Made by a program: the position numbers and the translations under genes | In this document: piece by piece, positions 26,090 to 34,670 of the stretch | Position numbering within the stretch: position 1 is the stretch's first letter | Layout of the letters: the number at the start of each line of letters is the position of its first letter | Source: Reyranella sp. | GTDB lineage: Bacteria; Pseudomonadota; Alphaproteobacteria; Reyranellales; Reyranellaceae | Length of the DNA: 64,000 nucleotides | Reading direction: 5' to 3' | NCBI GenBank assembly: GCA_029946105.1 | Contig: JAQSDW010000018.1 | Span: 1-64,000, forward strand | The notes under the pieces: generated by a model | What the model was told of the DNA's origin: nothing | The model's input: the letters and a program-made list of their open reading frames with translations, nothing else | Databases searched by the model: none

Positions 26090-26722
26090 CTAGATCGACA
26101 CTGGGCGGCGAGCGAAGACGAGCGCGAGGCCAAGGCCTGCGATGCCGAGGCCGGCGCCCTGCCGCAGGCGCCGGAGCAGCGACGGACGGGCGACTGCCAT
26201 CGAACGCGCCCGCGACGCCACGACAACGACGCCGAAATCGACCGCGGTGTTGAGGACCACGGAGATCAGTCCGAGCAGCAGGAACTGCAGCCATACCGGG
26301 CCGGCGGCGGGATCGACGAACTGTGGCAGGAAGGCCAGGAAGAACGCGGCGGTCTTGGGGTTGAGCGCCTCCACGACAACGCCTTCGCGGAAGGCGCGGC
26401 GTGCCCCGGTCGGCTCGGGGCGCATGTCGATGGCAGTTCGTGCTTCACGCATCGTCTTGATGCCGAGCCAGACGAGATAGAGCGCACCGGCGATCTTCAG
26501 GAACGTGAAAGCTTCGGCACTTGCCAGTGCGAGTGCCGAGACGCCGATCGCACCGGCGGCGATATGAGCGAGCCCGCCCAGTCCGGTGCCGAGGCTCGAG
26601 GCCAAGCCTTCACCGCGACCGCCGGCCAGCGTGCGTGCGGCGACGTAGAAGATGCCCGGCCCCGGCGACAGGGCGATGGCGAACGCCGCGAGGACGAACA
26701 GGCCGACGTGGGCGAAATCCAT
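26090..26722 (-). CDS. LysE/RhtB-family exporter
   Basis: 210-residue membrane protein with about six hydrophobic segments. Family motif ALSPGPGIFYVAARTLAGGR-GEG lies near residues 18-42, and a central FREGVVVEALNPKTAAFFLAFLPQFV block matches LysE/RhtB amino-acid exporters. The substrate is probably an amino acid or derivative. It converges with the cyclase gene with a three-base gap and follows the CMD-family gene by three bases on the same strand. Confidence 0.88.
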   Translation of the reverse strand: MDFAHVGLFVLAAFAIALSPGPGIFYVAARTLAGGRGEGLASSLGTGLGGLAHIAAGAIGVSALALASAEAFTFLKIAGALYLVWLGIKTMREARTAIDMRPEPTGARRAFREGVVVEALNPKTAAFFLAFLPQFVDPAAGPVWLQFLLLGLISVVLNTAVDFGVVVVASRARSMAVARPSLLRRLRQGAGLGIAGLGLALVFARRPVSI

Positions 26723-26725
26723 CGG

Positions 26726-27274
26726 CTAAGCGAGCGGCTCCGGCTCGCCCGGCGGCAGCGGCATTTCGAAGACGTTCAGCGTCATCGAGACCAGCATGTA
26801 GTACCCGCAGACGCCGACCAGATCGACGACGCCCTGCTCGCCGAAGGCATCGATGGCGCGCTTGTAGTTGGGCGTCGCCACCCGATTGGTATCGAGATAT
26901 TCCGTGACGAAGTCATAGACCACACGCTCGACGTCGCGCGTGAACGGCGGCGTGGCGCGCGTGCGCACGGCCTCGATGATGGCGGGCGCCAGGCCGGCTT
27001 CCTTGGCGAGTCGTGCATGGGCGTAGAATTCGAACTGCGCCTTGAAATGTCGGCCGACGAGGCAGATCGCCAGCTCGGCCAGGTCCTTGGGCAGAGACGT
27101 GTTGAAGCGACAGTATTCGCCGAGCTTCTGCGCCCGGTCGGCCAGACCCGGGGCGCGCAGCCAAGGATCGAAAGGTCCGCGCAGGCCGCCGCGCGGTCCC
27201 GCGACGATGGCGTCTGCCACCTTCTTCTGTTCGGGCGTGAGCTTTTCGAGGTCGAGCGGGGTCAGGCGCGGCAT
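26726..27274 (-). CDS. carboxymuconolactone decarboxylase (CMD)-family protein
   Basis: 182 residues from ATG 27274 (MPRLTPLDLEKLTPEQ). All-helical CMD/AhpD-like protein with a LAICLVGRHFKAQFEFYAH block. The AhpD-type CxxC is absent, so it is not a peroxidase of that kind. The closest pattern is the lactone-decarboxylase-like subgroup. Substrate unknown. It is probably in a two-gene unit with the LysE exporter. The upstream exported hypothetical gene ends 32 bases away on the same strand. Confidence 0.8.
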   Translation of the reverse strand: MPRLTPLDLEKLTPEQKKVADAIVAGPRGGLRGPFDPWLRAPGLADRAQKLGEYCRFNTSLPKDLAELAICLVGRHFKAQFEFYAHARLAKEAGLAPAIIEAVRTRATPPFTRDVERVVYDFVTEYLDTNRVATPNYKRAIDAFGEQGVVDLVGVCGYYMLVSMTLNVFEMPLPPGEPEPLA

Positions 27275-27305
27275 GGACGATGAATCCTTGAGTTCGGGAT
27301 GAGTG

Positions 27306-27911
27306 TTAGATCGGGCAGCCGGCGTCGCCGACGCGATTCTTGTCGGCATTGTCGAAGATGTTGTTGATCATCATCTCACCGGCACGCTGGGCGATGTCGG
27401 CTTGGGTGACGCAGGACGACGTGGCGCTCCACAGCACCTTGCCGGTATCGACGGCATAGAGCGAAAGTGAGATGCGCAGCGTCGGGCCGGCGGTCGAAGG
27501 CGTGCGGCTGGTGCTGCGGCCGATCGGGTTGGCGGGAGTGGGCAGAAACGGATTGGAGCCGGTTTCGGCGTATCCTGGTTTCTCGCCGAGCTCGCCATAG
27601 TTTCGCTGGCTGCCTCCCTGGAGGTCGAAGTAGCTCACGTCGAGGCGCATGACGTTGCTGCCGCTGAAGCCCACCGCGTTGCCGCGCTGCGACAGGCGGA
27701 TCATCACCTGCCGGCGCAGTTCACGCCCCAGTCTCGTGTCCGAGCCGAGTTGCACGGCGGTCTTGGTCTTGGGGATCGGCTGCCACGCCTTGATCTCCAT
27801 TTCGCCGAGCTTGGGGCCGGTGCCGACGTTGCCATAGTTCTGCGCCGGTGCCGGCGTCGAGGTGGCGTGGGCAAGCGCCCAGACGGCGACGAGAGCTGCT
27901 GCGATCCGCAT
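27306..27911 (-). CDS. exported hypothetical protein
   Basis: 201 residues with a signal peptide (MRIAAALVAVWALAHATS...AQ). The mature protein has a mixed alpha/beta look: VQLGSDTRLGRELRRQVMIRLS, VMRLDVSYFDLQGG, LRISLSLYAVDTGKVLWSA and MINNIFDN. Two Cys (SSCV and AGCPI) could form a disulfide. The pattern of a variable N-terminal region plus LYAVDTGKVLWSA recalls periplasmic lipoprotein-like DUF4136 or LPP20-type proteins, but I do not assign a family. It sits between CMD and class II aldolase genes on the same strand. Confidence 0.6.
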   Translation of the reverse strand: MRIAAALVAVWALAHATSTPAPAQNYGNVGTGPKLGEMEIKAWQPIPKTKTAVQLGSDTRLGRELRRQVMIRLSQRGNAVGFSGSNVMRLDVSYFDLQGGSQRNYGELGEKPGYAETGSNPFLPTPANPIGRSTSRTPSTAGPTLRISLSLYAVDTGKVLWSATSSCVTQADIAQRAGEMMINNIFDNADKNRVGDAGCPI

Positions 27912-27921
27912 TGATGTCCTC

Positions 27922-28665
27922 CTAGGCCGTCGGCTTTTGCCAGCCGGGCTCGTCCCGGTCCAGCAGGCGCTTGAGCGATTCGAAATGCAGGAAGGCCTGC
28001 TGCGATTCACCCGCGATCTGTCGGGCTGTATGTTCGGCCATCGCCTCGTCGATATTGTGCAGCTCCCGGCCGGTTTGCATGGCCAGCACCTGCACCATCG
28101 CGGCGCGCTCGAGATAATAGAGGTCGTCGTAGGCTTGCGCGACGGTCGGTCCCGCGACGATGATGCCGTGGTTGCGCAGGAACAGGATGTCCTTGTCGCC
28201 CATGGCACGGCACATGCGCTCGCCTTCGTCATTCGACAGGGCCACGCCGCCATATTTATCGTCGTAGGCGATGCGACCCCAGTAACGGAAGGCATTCTGC
28301 GTGCACATCTCGATCTTGCCGTCCTTGATCGAGGTCAGCGCTGTCGCATAGGGCATGTGGGTGTGCAGCACGACCTTGGCGCGTGGATTGCCGGCATGGA
28401 TGCGGGCGTGGATATAGAACGCAGTCGGCTCGACGGGGTATTTGCCCTCGACGATGTTGCCCTCGCCGTCGGCCATGACGATGTCGGAGGGCGTGATCTC
28501 GGACCAGTGCAATCCCTGCGGATTGACCAGAAACAGCTCCTCACGACCGGGCACGGTCATGCTGAAGTGATTGCAGACGCCCTCGTTCAGCCCGTGCCGC
28601 GCAGCGGCGCGCAGGGCCGTCGTCAGGTCGATTCGCGCCTGGGTGACGGGGTCGTTGACCAGCAT
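27922..28665 (-). CDS. class II aldolase/adducin-family protein
   Basis: 247 residues from ATG 28665. Fold motifs: GVCNHFSMTVPG, FLVNPQGLHWSEI, zinc ligands in HTHMPYATAL and a later RNHGIIVAG. The family cleaves or epimerises phosphorylated sugars (fuculose, ribulose), but this subgroup without sugar-phosphate context often acts on unknown hydroxy-ketones. It follows the DUF1194 gene on the same strand with a 73-base gap. Confidence 0.85.
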   Translation of the reverse strand: MLVNDPVTQARIDLTTALRAAARHGLNEGVCNHFSMTVPGREELFLVNPQGLHWSEITPSDIVMADGEGNIVEGKYPVEPTAFYIHARIHAGNPRAKVVLHTHMPYATALTSIKDGKIEMCTQNAFRYWGRIAYDDKYGGVALSNDEGERMCRAMGDKDILFLRNHGIIVAGPTVAQAYDDLYYLERAAMVQVLAMQTGRELHNIDEAMAEHTARQIAGESQQAFLHFESLKRLLDRDEPGWQKPTA

Positions 28666-28738
28666 CGAAGAGACTCCGTTGGCAAAATCCGTTGTAGCGC
28701 GGATGATGCGGCCTAAGGCCTCTTCGGCCAAGGAAAAT

Positions 28739-29467
28739 TCAGGCCGGCAAGGAGCGGCGCGGTCCGTCGGCGTCGGAGATTTCGCGGACCAGCTTGGTCC
28801 GCACGGCGCGGCTGAAATGATCGAAGTTGTCGGCCACGACCATGAACGAGCCGGCCCCGCCGATGACATTGTCTTCGTAGTATTTGTCGAGCATGAGATC
28901 GGGTGGGCGACCGAAATTGGTGCGGTTCATCATCACTGGCAGGCCGTTGATCACGATGCCCTGCGCGACCAGCTTGTCGCGCACGAGTTCGGCGGGCGGC
29001 CCATCGTTGGTGCGGCCGTCGCCGGACACATCGATGACACGGCGCTTGGGGGCGAAGCCTGAACTCTCGAAGCGCTGGCCGGCATGGGCAAGGGCAGCGC
29101 CGACGGCCGTCCAGCTCTGCGATGCGCGCGGCGCCTCGGCGAGCTTTTCGGCGAAGCTGCGGGCGGCGCCAGGACTGTCGAGCATCGTCCAGTCGATCAC
29201 CACGACCTGGTAGTGCGTGCCGGCCCATTCGGTGTAGCAAATCGCAATGCGGCGGTGCTCGCCCGACAGGATGGCGTCGATCACGCGGTCGCTGGTGAGT
29301 GCGTCGATGTAGCCGCGTCGTTGGAGCTCGGCTTCGACCTCGTCGATCGAGCGCGACACGTCGACCGCGAGCACGAGCTGGAGATCGACCGGCGTGTCGG
29401 CCTTGGCCGTTGTCGCCGCCGCAGCCATCGCCGCCAAGGAGCCTACAAGCGCAGATCGTCGCTTCAT
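28739..29467 (-). CDS. exported DUF1194 (von Willebrand A-type) protein
   Basis: 242 residues, ATG 29467. Signal peptide MKRRSALVGSLAAMAAAATTAKA. A vWA-like domain follows: metal-ion-dependent adhesion site DVSRS after LVLAVD, a Thr in SWTAVG and Asp in VIDVSGDGRTNDG. The DUF1194 family is common in alphaproteobacteria with no known role; extracytoplasmic binding is expected from the fold. It precedes the class II aldolase gene. Confidence 0.85.
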   Translation of the reverse strand: MKRRSALVGSLAAMAAAATTAKADTPVDLQLVLAVDVSRSIDEVEAELQRRGYIDALTSDRVIDAILSGEHRRIAICYTEWAGTHYQVVVIDWTMLDSPGAARSFAEKLAEAPRASQSWTAVGAALAHAGQRFESSGFAPKRRVIDVSGDGRTNDGPPAELVRDKLVAQGIVINGLPVMMNRTNFGRPPDLMLDKYYEDNVIGGAGSFMVVADNFDHFSRAVRTKLVREISDADGPRRSLPA

Positions 29468-29515
29468 GCCCGCCTCCTGCCGAAGGCGTGAGCATAGCAC
29501 CAGATGGGCGAGGGC

Positions 29516-29551
29516 AAAGAAAAACGCCGGAGGGCAGAAGCCTCCGGCGTT
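29516..29551 (-). terminator. rho-independent terminator after the RRM gene
   Basis: Arms AACGCCGGAGG (29523-29533) and CCTCCGGCGTT (29541-29551) pair perfectly over 11 bases with a 7-base loop. On the minus strand the stem is followed by a T-rich run (29516-29522). It lies 24 bases after the stop of the RRM gene. Confidence 0.9.
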
Positions 29552-29574
29552 GCACTTGATCCGCTATGAGCGGT

Positions 29575-30294
29575 CTATTGATCGTCGTCGAACCCGCGCT
29601 TCCGCGGTTCGTAGTCGCGCTCGCGGCGTTTGTCCGGACCGGGGGCATCGCGCCGGCGTACCGGCTTGGCAACCTCGCCGCTCGGGGGCTCAAAGCCACC
29701 GGAGGGCGGGGCGCCGGAGAAATCGGCGCGTCGATCGCGCATCGGGCCGCCATCGCTCGGGCCTGAGGGTGCGCCACGATAACCGCCGCCACCGCCACCG
29801 CCGCCGGCTCCGCCACCACCACCACCACTGTAGCCGCCGCCACCACCCCCGCCGCGATAGCCACCGCCACCGCCGCCGGCTCCGCCACCACCGTAGCCGC
29901 CGCTGCCACCTTCACGGCCGCCACCGCCACCGCCGTAGGGCGGACGCGGACCGCGCGGACGGAAGCCGCCGCCATCGCGGCCACCACCTCCATCGCGCCC
30001 ACCACCGCCACCGCCGCCGCCAAATCCACCGCCACCACCACCGGGCTGGCGCTCGACGGCTTCACGGACCGCGATCGAGCGGCCATCGAGCAACGCGCCG
30101 TTCATGGCCTGCATGGCCGCGGCGCCCTGATCGTCGGTTTCCATTTCGAGGAACGCGAAGCCGCGGCTGCGGCCGGTCTCGCGATCCGCGATCACTTTCG
30201 ATGAGCTGACGGTCCCGAATTGGGAGAACGCCTCGCCCAGACGCTCGGACGTGACCGAGTAGGGCAGATTGCCCACAAACAATTTGCGACTCAT
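29575..30294 (-). CDS. RRM RNA-binding protein with long glycine-rich tail
   Basis: 239 residues. Residues 1-80 are one RRM domain with RNP2 LFVGNLPYS and RNP1 SRGFAFLEME. Residues 85-190 are a low-complexity tail dominated by Gly with RxGG and YxGG repeats, followed by a charged end (RRDAPGPDKRRERD). Such bacterial RRM/Gly-rich proteins bind RNA and are often cold-induced; the tail may promote condensation (inference). The very GC-rich Gly codons create long false open frames on the other strand. It ends in a strong terminator. Confidence 0.88.
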   Translation of the reverse strand: MSRKLFVGNLPYSVTSERLGEAFSQFGTVSSSKVIADRETGRSRGFAFLEMETDDQGAAAMQAMNGALLDGRSIAVREAVERQPGGGGGGFGGGGGGGGRDGGGGRDGGGFRPRGPRPPYGGGGGGREGGSGGYGGGGAGGGGGGYRGGGGGGGYSGGGGGGAGGGGGGGGYRGAPSGPSDGGPMRDRRADFSGAPPSGGFEPPSGEVAKPVRRRDAPGPDKRRERDYEPRKRGFDDDQ

Positions 30295-30594
30295 TCAAAG
30301 CTCTGTGCTGGAGGAAGGATCGAGCGGAGTCCGGCGCGCGCTTGCTGGACCACTGTGTCCAAGCGTTTCGTAGACTGATGACGGATGAACAAGAATCTCA
30401 CGGGAAGACGTTGCCGGTATCGCGCTCCGCGACTGTACCGAGACTCGTGATGATGCTCGTCGGCCAGTGTCGCAATGCCGCACTTATGCGCTGATTCACC
30501 GTCTGAGTCCACCGCTTGCGGCTCGGCGGCGGCGGTGAGGGTTGAGATCGCATCGAGCAGGCCACACAATCGTCGCGGAAATTGGAGGAACGTC
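30295..30594. other. 300-base divergent spacer, no gene
   Basis: This spacer lies between the RRM gene (minus) and the NIPSNAP gene (plus). It probably holds both promoters and a long leader for the RRM mRNA, as is usual for cold-regulated RNA-binding proteins. I see no convincing -35/-10 pair, no strong palindrome and no small ORF with a ribosome site. Confidence 0.4.
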
Positions 30595-30909
30595 ATGATC
30601 GTCGACCATCGCACCTACGAATTGCAGCCCGGCAGGTTGCGCGATTTTCTCGCGCTCTACGAAAAGGAAGGTCTGCCGGTGCAGATGAAGCATCTCGGCA
30701 ATCTTGTCGGATATTTCACCACCGAAGTCGGCAATGTGAACGAGATCGTGCACATCTGGGGCTACGCAGATCTCGCCGACCGCACCAAGCGTCGTGCCGC
30801 GATGGCCGTCGACCCGGCCTGGCAAGCCTATTTGCAGAAGAGCCGAGAATATATGAAGCACATGAATAACAAGATATTGGTGCCGACGGCCTTCTCACCC
30901 ACGAAGTAA
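30595..30909 (+). CDS. NIPSNAP-family protein
   Basis: 104 residues from ATG 30595, with GGAGG upstream. Ferredoxin-like dimeric alpha/beta-barrel family: VDHRTYELQPGRLRDFLALYE, VGYFTTEVG, VHIWGYADLADR and a C-terminal NKILVPTAFSP. NIPSNAP domains occur as small accessory or monooxygenase-like proteins in bacterial catabolic operons. It sits 10 bases before the TPP enzyme, so a shared transcript is very likely. Confidence 0.85.
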   Translation: MIVDHRTYELQPGRLRDFLALYEKEGLPVQMKHLGNLVGYFTTEVGNVNEIVHIWGYADLADRTKRRAAMAVDPAWQAYLQKSREYMKHMNNKILVPTAFSPTK

Positions 30910-30919
30910 GGGAAAAATC

Positions 30920-32608
30920 ATGGCGACCGCCCATCCGCGCCGCAGCGGCGCGCAGGTTCTGATCGACCAACTGCGCATTCACGGAACCGAAACGATCTTC
31001 GGCGTTCCCGGCGAGAGCTATCTCGCCGCTCTCGACGCGCTCTATGCGCAGCGCAACTCGATCCGTTACGTGATCTGCCGCCAGGAAGGCGGCGCGTCCT
31101 ACATGGCCGAGGCCTACGGCAAGCTGACCGGCAAGCCGGGCGTCTGCTTCGTGACCCGCGGGCCGGGCGCCACCAATGCTGCGGTCGGAATGCATACCGG
31201 CTTCCAGGATTCGACACCCATGATCCTGCTGATTGGCCAGGTGGCGCGCGAGACCACCGACCGCGAGGCGTTCCAGGAGATCGACTATCGTCGCATGTAC
31301 GGCCAGATGGCCAAGTGGGTGACCCAGATTGAGGATGCCCGCCGCATCCCAGAGCTGATGAGCCAAGCGTTTCATACCGCGCTCAATGGCCGGCCTGGTC
31401 CGGTCGTGGTGGTCCTGCCGGAGGACATGCTGACCGACGAGGTCGAGGTGGCGGATGCCGGTCCCTACCGGATCGCGCGTGGTGCGCCCTCGGCGGCCGA
31501 CATGGCGACGCTGCGGGAGCTTCTCGCGGCGTCCAAGCAGCCGCTTCTCATCCTGGGCGGCGGTGGCTGGAACGCCGAGGCCTGCGCCGACATGAAGGCG
31601 TTCGCCATGGCCAATCATCTGCCGGTCACCACGGCCTTCCGCAACCAGGACCTGATCGACAACCGTCACGCCAACTTCGTGGGCGACCTCGGCCTCGGCG
31701 TGAATCCGCCGCTCGGCAAGCGCATCAAGGAAAGCGACCTCATCATCGCCGTCGGCCCGCGCCTCGGTGAAGCGACGACCGGCGGCTACACGATGTTCGA
31801 CCTGCCGGTGCCGGCGCAGAAGATGGTGCATGTCCACGCCAGCGCCGAGGAGCTCGGCCGCGTCTACCAGGCGACGCTGCCGATCAACAGCGGCATGGCC
31901 CAGTTCGCGGCGGCGGCCAAGGCGATGAAGTCCGTCGATGCCTCGGCATGGAAGGACAAGGTCGCGGTGGCGCGCGCCGACTACCTGAAGAACATCGAGC
32001 CCGTGCCGCAGCCGGGCTCGGCGGACCTCGCCGCCATCGTCGGCTGGCTCAACACGCGCCTGCCCGACGACGTGATCGTCACCAACGGCGCCGGCAACTA
32101 TGCGGGCTTCGTTCATCGCTTCTTCCAGTACCGCGGCTTCCGCACCCAGCTCGCGCCGACCAATGGCTCGATGGGCTACGGCGTGCCGTCGGCGGTAGCG
32201 GCCAAGATCGCGGCGCCCGGCCGCATGGTCGTGTCGTTCTCGGGCGACGGCTGCTTCCTGATGAACGGCCAGGAGTTCTCGACGGCCGTGCAGCACGGCG
32301 CCAACATCGTGTTCATCGTCGTCGACAACGGCATGTACGGCACCATCCGCATGCACCAGGAGCGCGACTATCCGACCCGCGTTCACGGCACGGAACTCAA
32401 GAACCCCGACTTCGCCGCCTACGCCCGCGCCTTCAATGGCCACGGCGAGACAGTGGAGAAGACCGAAGACTTCGCCGCCGCGTTCGAGCGCTGCGTCGCC
32501 ATCGGCAAGCCGTCGATCATCCATATCAAGACCGACGCCGAGGCGATCACCTCGCGCATCACCCTCTCCAAGCTGCGCGAGCAGTCGCTTGCCAAGCAGA
32601 AGGGATGA
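30920..32608 (+). CDS. thiamine-diphosphate enzyme, acetolactate-synthase-like
   Basis: 562 residues with the three-domain TPP-decarboxylase/synthase fold. N-terminal Pyr domain: IFGVPGESYLAALDAL with catalytic Glu, and QEGGASYMAEAY. Middle domain: LGGGGWNAE. C-terminal PP domain: SFSGDGCFLMNGQEFSTA ending NGMYGTIRM. No acetolactate-synthase small subunit is nearby and the partner is a NIPSNAP protein. A catabolic or oxalyl/benzoylformate-type enzyme is as likely as a biosynthetic one. A TCC-rich downstream region leads into the SAM-II riboswitch of the next gene. Confidence 0.85.
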   Translation: MATAHPRRSGAQVLIDQLRIHGTETIFGVPGESYLAALDALYAQRNSIRYVICRQEGGASYMAEAYGKLTGKPGVCFVTRGPGATNAAVGMHTGFQDSTPMILLIGQVARETTDREAFQEIDYRRMYGQMAKWVTQIEDARRIPELMSQAFHTALNGRPGPVVVVLPEDMLTDEVEVADAGPYRIARGAPSAADMATLRELLAASKQPLLILGGGGWNAEACADMKAFAMANHLPVTTAFRNQDLIDNRHANFVGDLGLGVNPPLGKRIKESDLIIAVGPRLGEATTGGYTMFDLPVPAQKMVHVHASAEELGRVYQATLPINSGMAQFAAAAKAMKSVDASAWKDKVAVARADYLKNIEPVPQPGSADLAAIVGWLNTRLPDDVIVTNGAGNYAGFVHRFFQYRGFRTQLAPTNGSMGYGVPSAVAAKIAAPGRMVVSFSGDGCFLMNGQEFSTAVQHGANIVFIVVDNGMYGTIRMHQERDYPTRVHGTELKNPDFAAYARAFNGHGETVEKTEDFAAAFERCVAIGKPSIIHIKTDAEAITSRITLSKLREQSLAKQKG

Positions 32609-32669
32609 GGAGCATTGGCGGGCCCGCGCGAACGGACTTGCGCAGGCCCGCCACCGCCTATATAGAGAC

Positions 32670-32730
32670 GATCCGTGGAGATTTGAGCCGACCGGCTTGC
32701 GACCACGTTAAACATCGCTAAAAGGTCGGA
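32670..32730 (+). promoter_or_regulatory. SAM-II riboswitch upstream of metZ
   Basis: The block contains the hallmark SAM-II conserved pieces in order: CGTGGAGATTTGA, then CGGCTTGCGACCACG, then TTAAAC, then GCTAAAAGG. CGTGG can pair with CCACG, and the AT-rich J segments and 3' GCTAAA would form the H-type pseudoknot that binds S-adenosylmethionine. A TATATA -10-like box lies just upstream (32659-32664). SAM-II is characteristic of alphaproteobacterial methionine genes, which fits metZ 90 bases downstream. Confidence 0.9.
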
Positions 32731-32739
32731 GGTGCTCGC

Positions 32740-32773
32740 AAAAGCCCCCGTCCTTCCAGGTCGGGGGCTTTTT
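32740..32773 (+). terminator. intrinsic terminator in the metZ leader
   Basis: Perfect stem AAAGCCCCCG (32741-32750) / CGGGGGCTTT (32762-32771) with an 11-base loop, extended by one more pair and followed by a T-run. It lies between the SAM-II aptamer and metZ, so it may be the expression platform (attenuation when SAM is high). It would also stop readthrough from the TPP-enzyme gene. Confidence 0.85.
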
Positions 32774-32822
32774 CGTTGCGCGCTTATCCTCGAGGGGAGG
32801 GCGCGGACGCGAGGAGAGTTAG

Positions 32823-34034
32823 ATGGACGGATCGGTTCCGAGGAAGAAGACGCAGGCAGACACCGCGAACTGGCGGCCGCAGACGCGCGCCGTGCGCGGC
32901 GGCCAGCTCCGCAGCAATTTCGACGAGACCTCAGAGGCGCTGTTCCTGACATCGGGATACGCCTACGCCAGCGCCGAGGAGGCCGAAGCCACCTTCAAGG
33001 GCGAGAGCAGCCACTACCAGTATTCGCGCTTCGGCAATCCCACCGTCACCATGTTCGAGAACCGGCTGGCAGCACTCGAAGGTGCCGAGGCCTGTCGCGC
33101 CACCTCGACCGGCATGTCGGCGGTGTTCTTCACCTTGCTGGCCCTGCTCAAGTCCGGCGATCGCATCGTGGCGGCGCGCCAGCTCTTCGGCTCGTGCCAC
33201 TACATTGTGGCCGATCTCCTGCCCAAGTACGGCATCCAGGGCGAATTCGTCGACGGCGGCGATCTTGCCCAATGGGAGAAGGCGCTCAGCAAGCCGACGC
33301 AGGCGGTGCTTTTCGAATCGCCGTCCAACCCGATGCTCGACATCGTCGACATCCGGGCGGTGTGCGATCTTGCCCACAAGGCCAGCGCCAAGGTCGTGCT
33401 CGACAATGCCTTTGCCACGCCCATGCTGCAGCGTCCGCTCGAGTGGGGCGCCGATATCGTGGTCCACTCGGCCACCAAGTACATCGACGGCCAAGGCCGC
33501 ACGCTGGGTGGCGCGGTGCTGGGCTCCAAGGAATTCATTCTCGAGAAGCTGCAGCCGATCATCCGCAACACCGGCCCGTCGCTCAGCCCGTTCAACGCCT
33601 GGGTGCTGGTCAAGGGCCTCGAAACGCTGGGGCTGCGGATCGACCGTCATTGTGCCAATGCGGCCCGCGTTGCCGACGCGCTGTCGGGCCATCCCGCCAT
33701 TTCGCGCGTGCTCTATCCCGGACGCAGCGATCATCCGCAGCACGCGCTCGCCATGAAGCAGATGTCGGGGGCGGGCGGCGTCGTCACTTTCGACCTCAAG
33801 GCCGGCAAGTGGGCGGCGTTCGAGACCCTGAACCGCCTGCAGCTCGTCGACATCTCGAACAACCTGGGCGACGCCAAGAGCCTGATCACCCACCCGGCGA
33901 CGACGACGCACATGCGCATCGGCGCCGAAGAGCGCGCCCGGCTCGGCATCAACGACGGCACCGTGCGCCTCTCGGTCGGCCTCGAAGACGCCGAAGACAT
34001 CATCGCCGATCTGGTACAGGCCCTCGGAGGTTGA
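32823..34034 (+). CDS. metZ: O-succinylhomoserine sulfhydrylase MetZ
   Basis: 403-residue PLP enzyme of the Cys/Met metabolism family. It makes homocysteine from O-succinyl- (or acetyl-) homoserine and sulfide. Motifs: YSRFGNPTVTMFE, the PLP lysine in SATKYIDGQG, and the AESLGGVES-like LVDISNNLGDAKSLITHPATTTH end. GAGGAG before ATG 32823. The SAM-II riboswitch and terminator upstream give feedback control by SAM. MetZ is preferred over cystathionine gamma-synthase because SAM-II-metZ is the usual alphaproteobacterial arrangement. Confidence 0.9.
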   Translation: MDGSVPRKKTQADTANWRPQTRAVRGGQLRSNFDETSEALFLTSGYAYASAEEAEATFKGESSHYQYSRFGNPTVTMFENRLAALEGAEACRATSTGMSAVFFTLLALLKSGDRIVAARQLFGSCHYIVADLLPKYGIQGEFVDGGDLAQWEKALSKPTQAVLFESPSNPMLDIVDIRAVCDLAHKASAKVVLDNAFATPMLQRPLEWGADIVVHSATKYIDGQGRTLGGAVLGSKEFILEKLQPIIRNTGPSLSPFNAWVLVKGLETLGLRIDRHCANAARVADALSGHPAISRVLYPGRSDHPQHALAMKQMSGAGGVVTFDLKAGKWAAFETLNRLQLVDISNNLGDAKSLITHPATTTHMRIGAEERARLGINDGTVRLSVGLEDAEDIIADLVQALGG

Positions 34035-34058
34035 GGGGGGAGGCTGAGAGGGGCGGCT

Positions 34059-34670
34059 GTGTCTCTGGCCGCCGCGCTCTGGGACGCTAATAGAAAAGAA
34101 GCCGAGCGCATCCTGGCGCACGGCTTCGTGCGTGGCCTGGGTGACGGGTCGCTGCCGGTCGAGAGCTTCAAGGCCTATGTGGCGCAGGACGCCTACTTCC
34201 TGGAAGCTTTTGGCCGGGCCTATGCCTTCTGCTTGGCCAACAGCACGACGCGCGAGGATCTTCAGGATTTTGCCGAACTGATCGCGGGCGTGCTCGACGA
34301 ATTGAAGCTGCACGCGAACTACGCGGCGCGCTGGCAGGTCGACCTCGGCGTCGTCACGCCGCTCGCGGCGACCCGCGCCTATGTCGACTTCCTCCTCAAG
34401 ACGGCTCGCCGCAGCGATCTGGGCGAGACGATCGCCGCCATGACACCCTGCATGCGGCTCTATGCTTTCCTCGGCCGGTCGCTGTCGGTTGCTAAGGTGG
34501 CGCCTCGCTACGCCGACTGGGTGACGACCTATGGCGATCCCGGTTTCGAGGCGCTGGCAATCCGGCTGGAGGCGCTGCTCGACAAGCATGCCACCGACGG
34601 CGCGGCAGTACGCGGCAACTATGCCCGCGCCATGGACCTCGAATACGGCTTCTTCGACGCCAATTTTTAG
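34059..34670 (+). CDS. TenA-family protein
   Basis: 203 residues from GTG 34059 (no ATG nearby). All-helical TenA/thiaminase II fold: an N-terminal FVRGLGDGSLPVESFKAYVAQDAYFL, and the catalytic-Cys region MTPCMRLYAFLG. TenA hydrolyses aminopyrimidine breakdown products of thiamine; many genomic relatives have other roles. No TPP riboswitch is seen here. It ends four bases into the convergent MarR gene. Confidence 0.85.
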   Translation: MSLAAALWDANRKEAERILAHGFVRGLGDGSLPVESFKAYVAQDAYFLEAFGRAYAFCLANSTTREDLQDFAELIAGVLDELKLHANYAARWQVDLGVVTPLAATRAYVDFLLKTARRSDLGETIAAMTPCMRLYAFLGRSLSVAKVAPRYADWVTTYGDPGFEALAIRLEALLDKHATDGAAVRGNYARAMDLEYGFFDANF

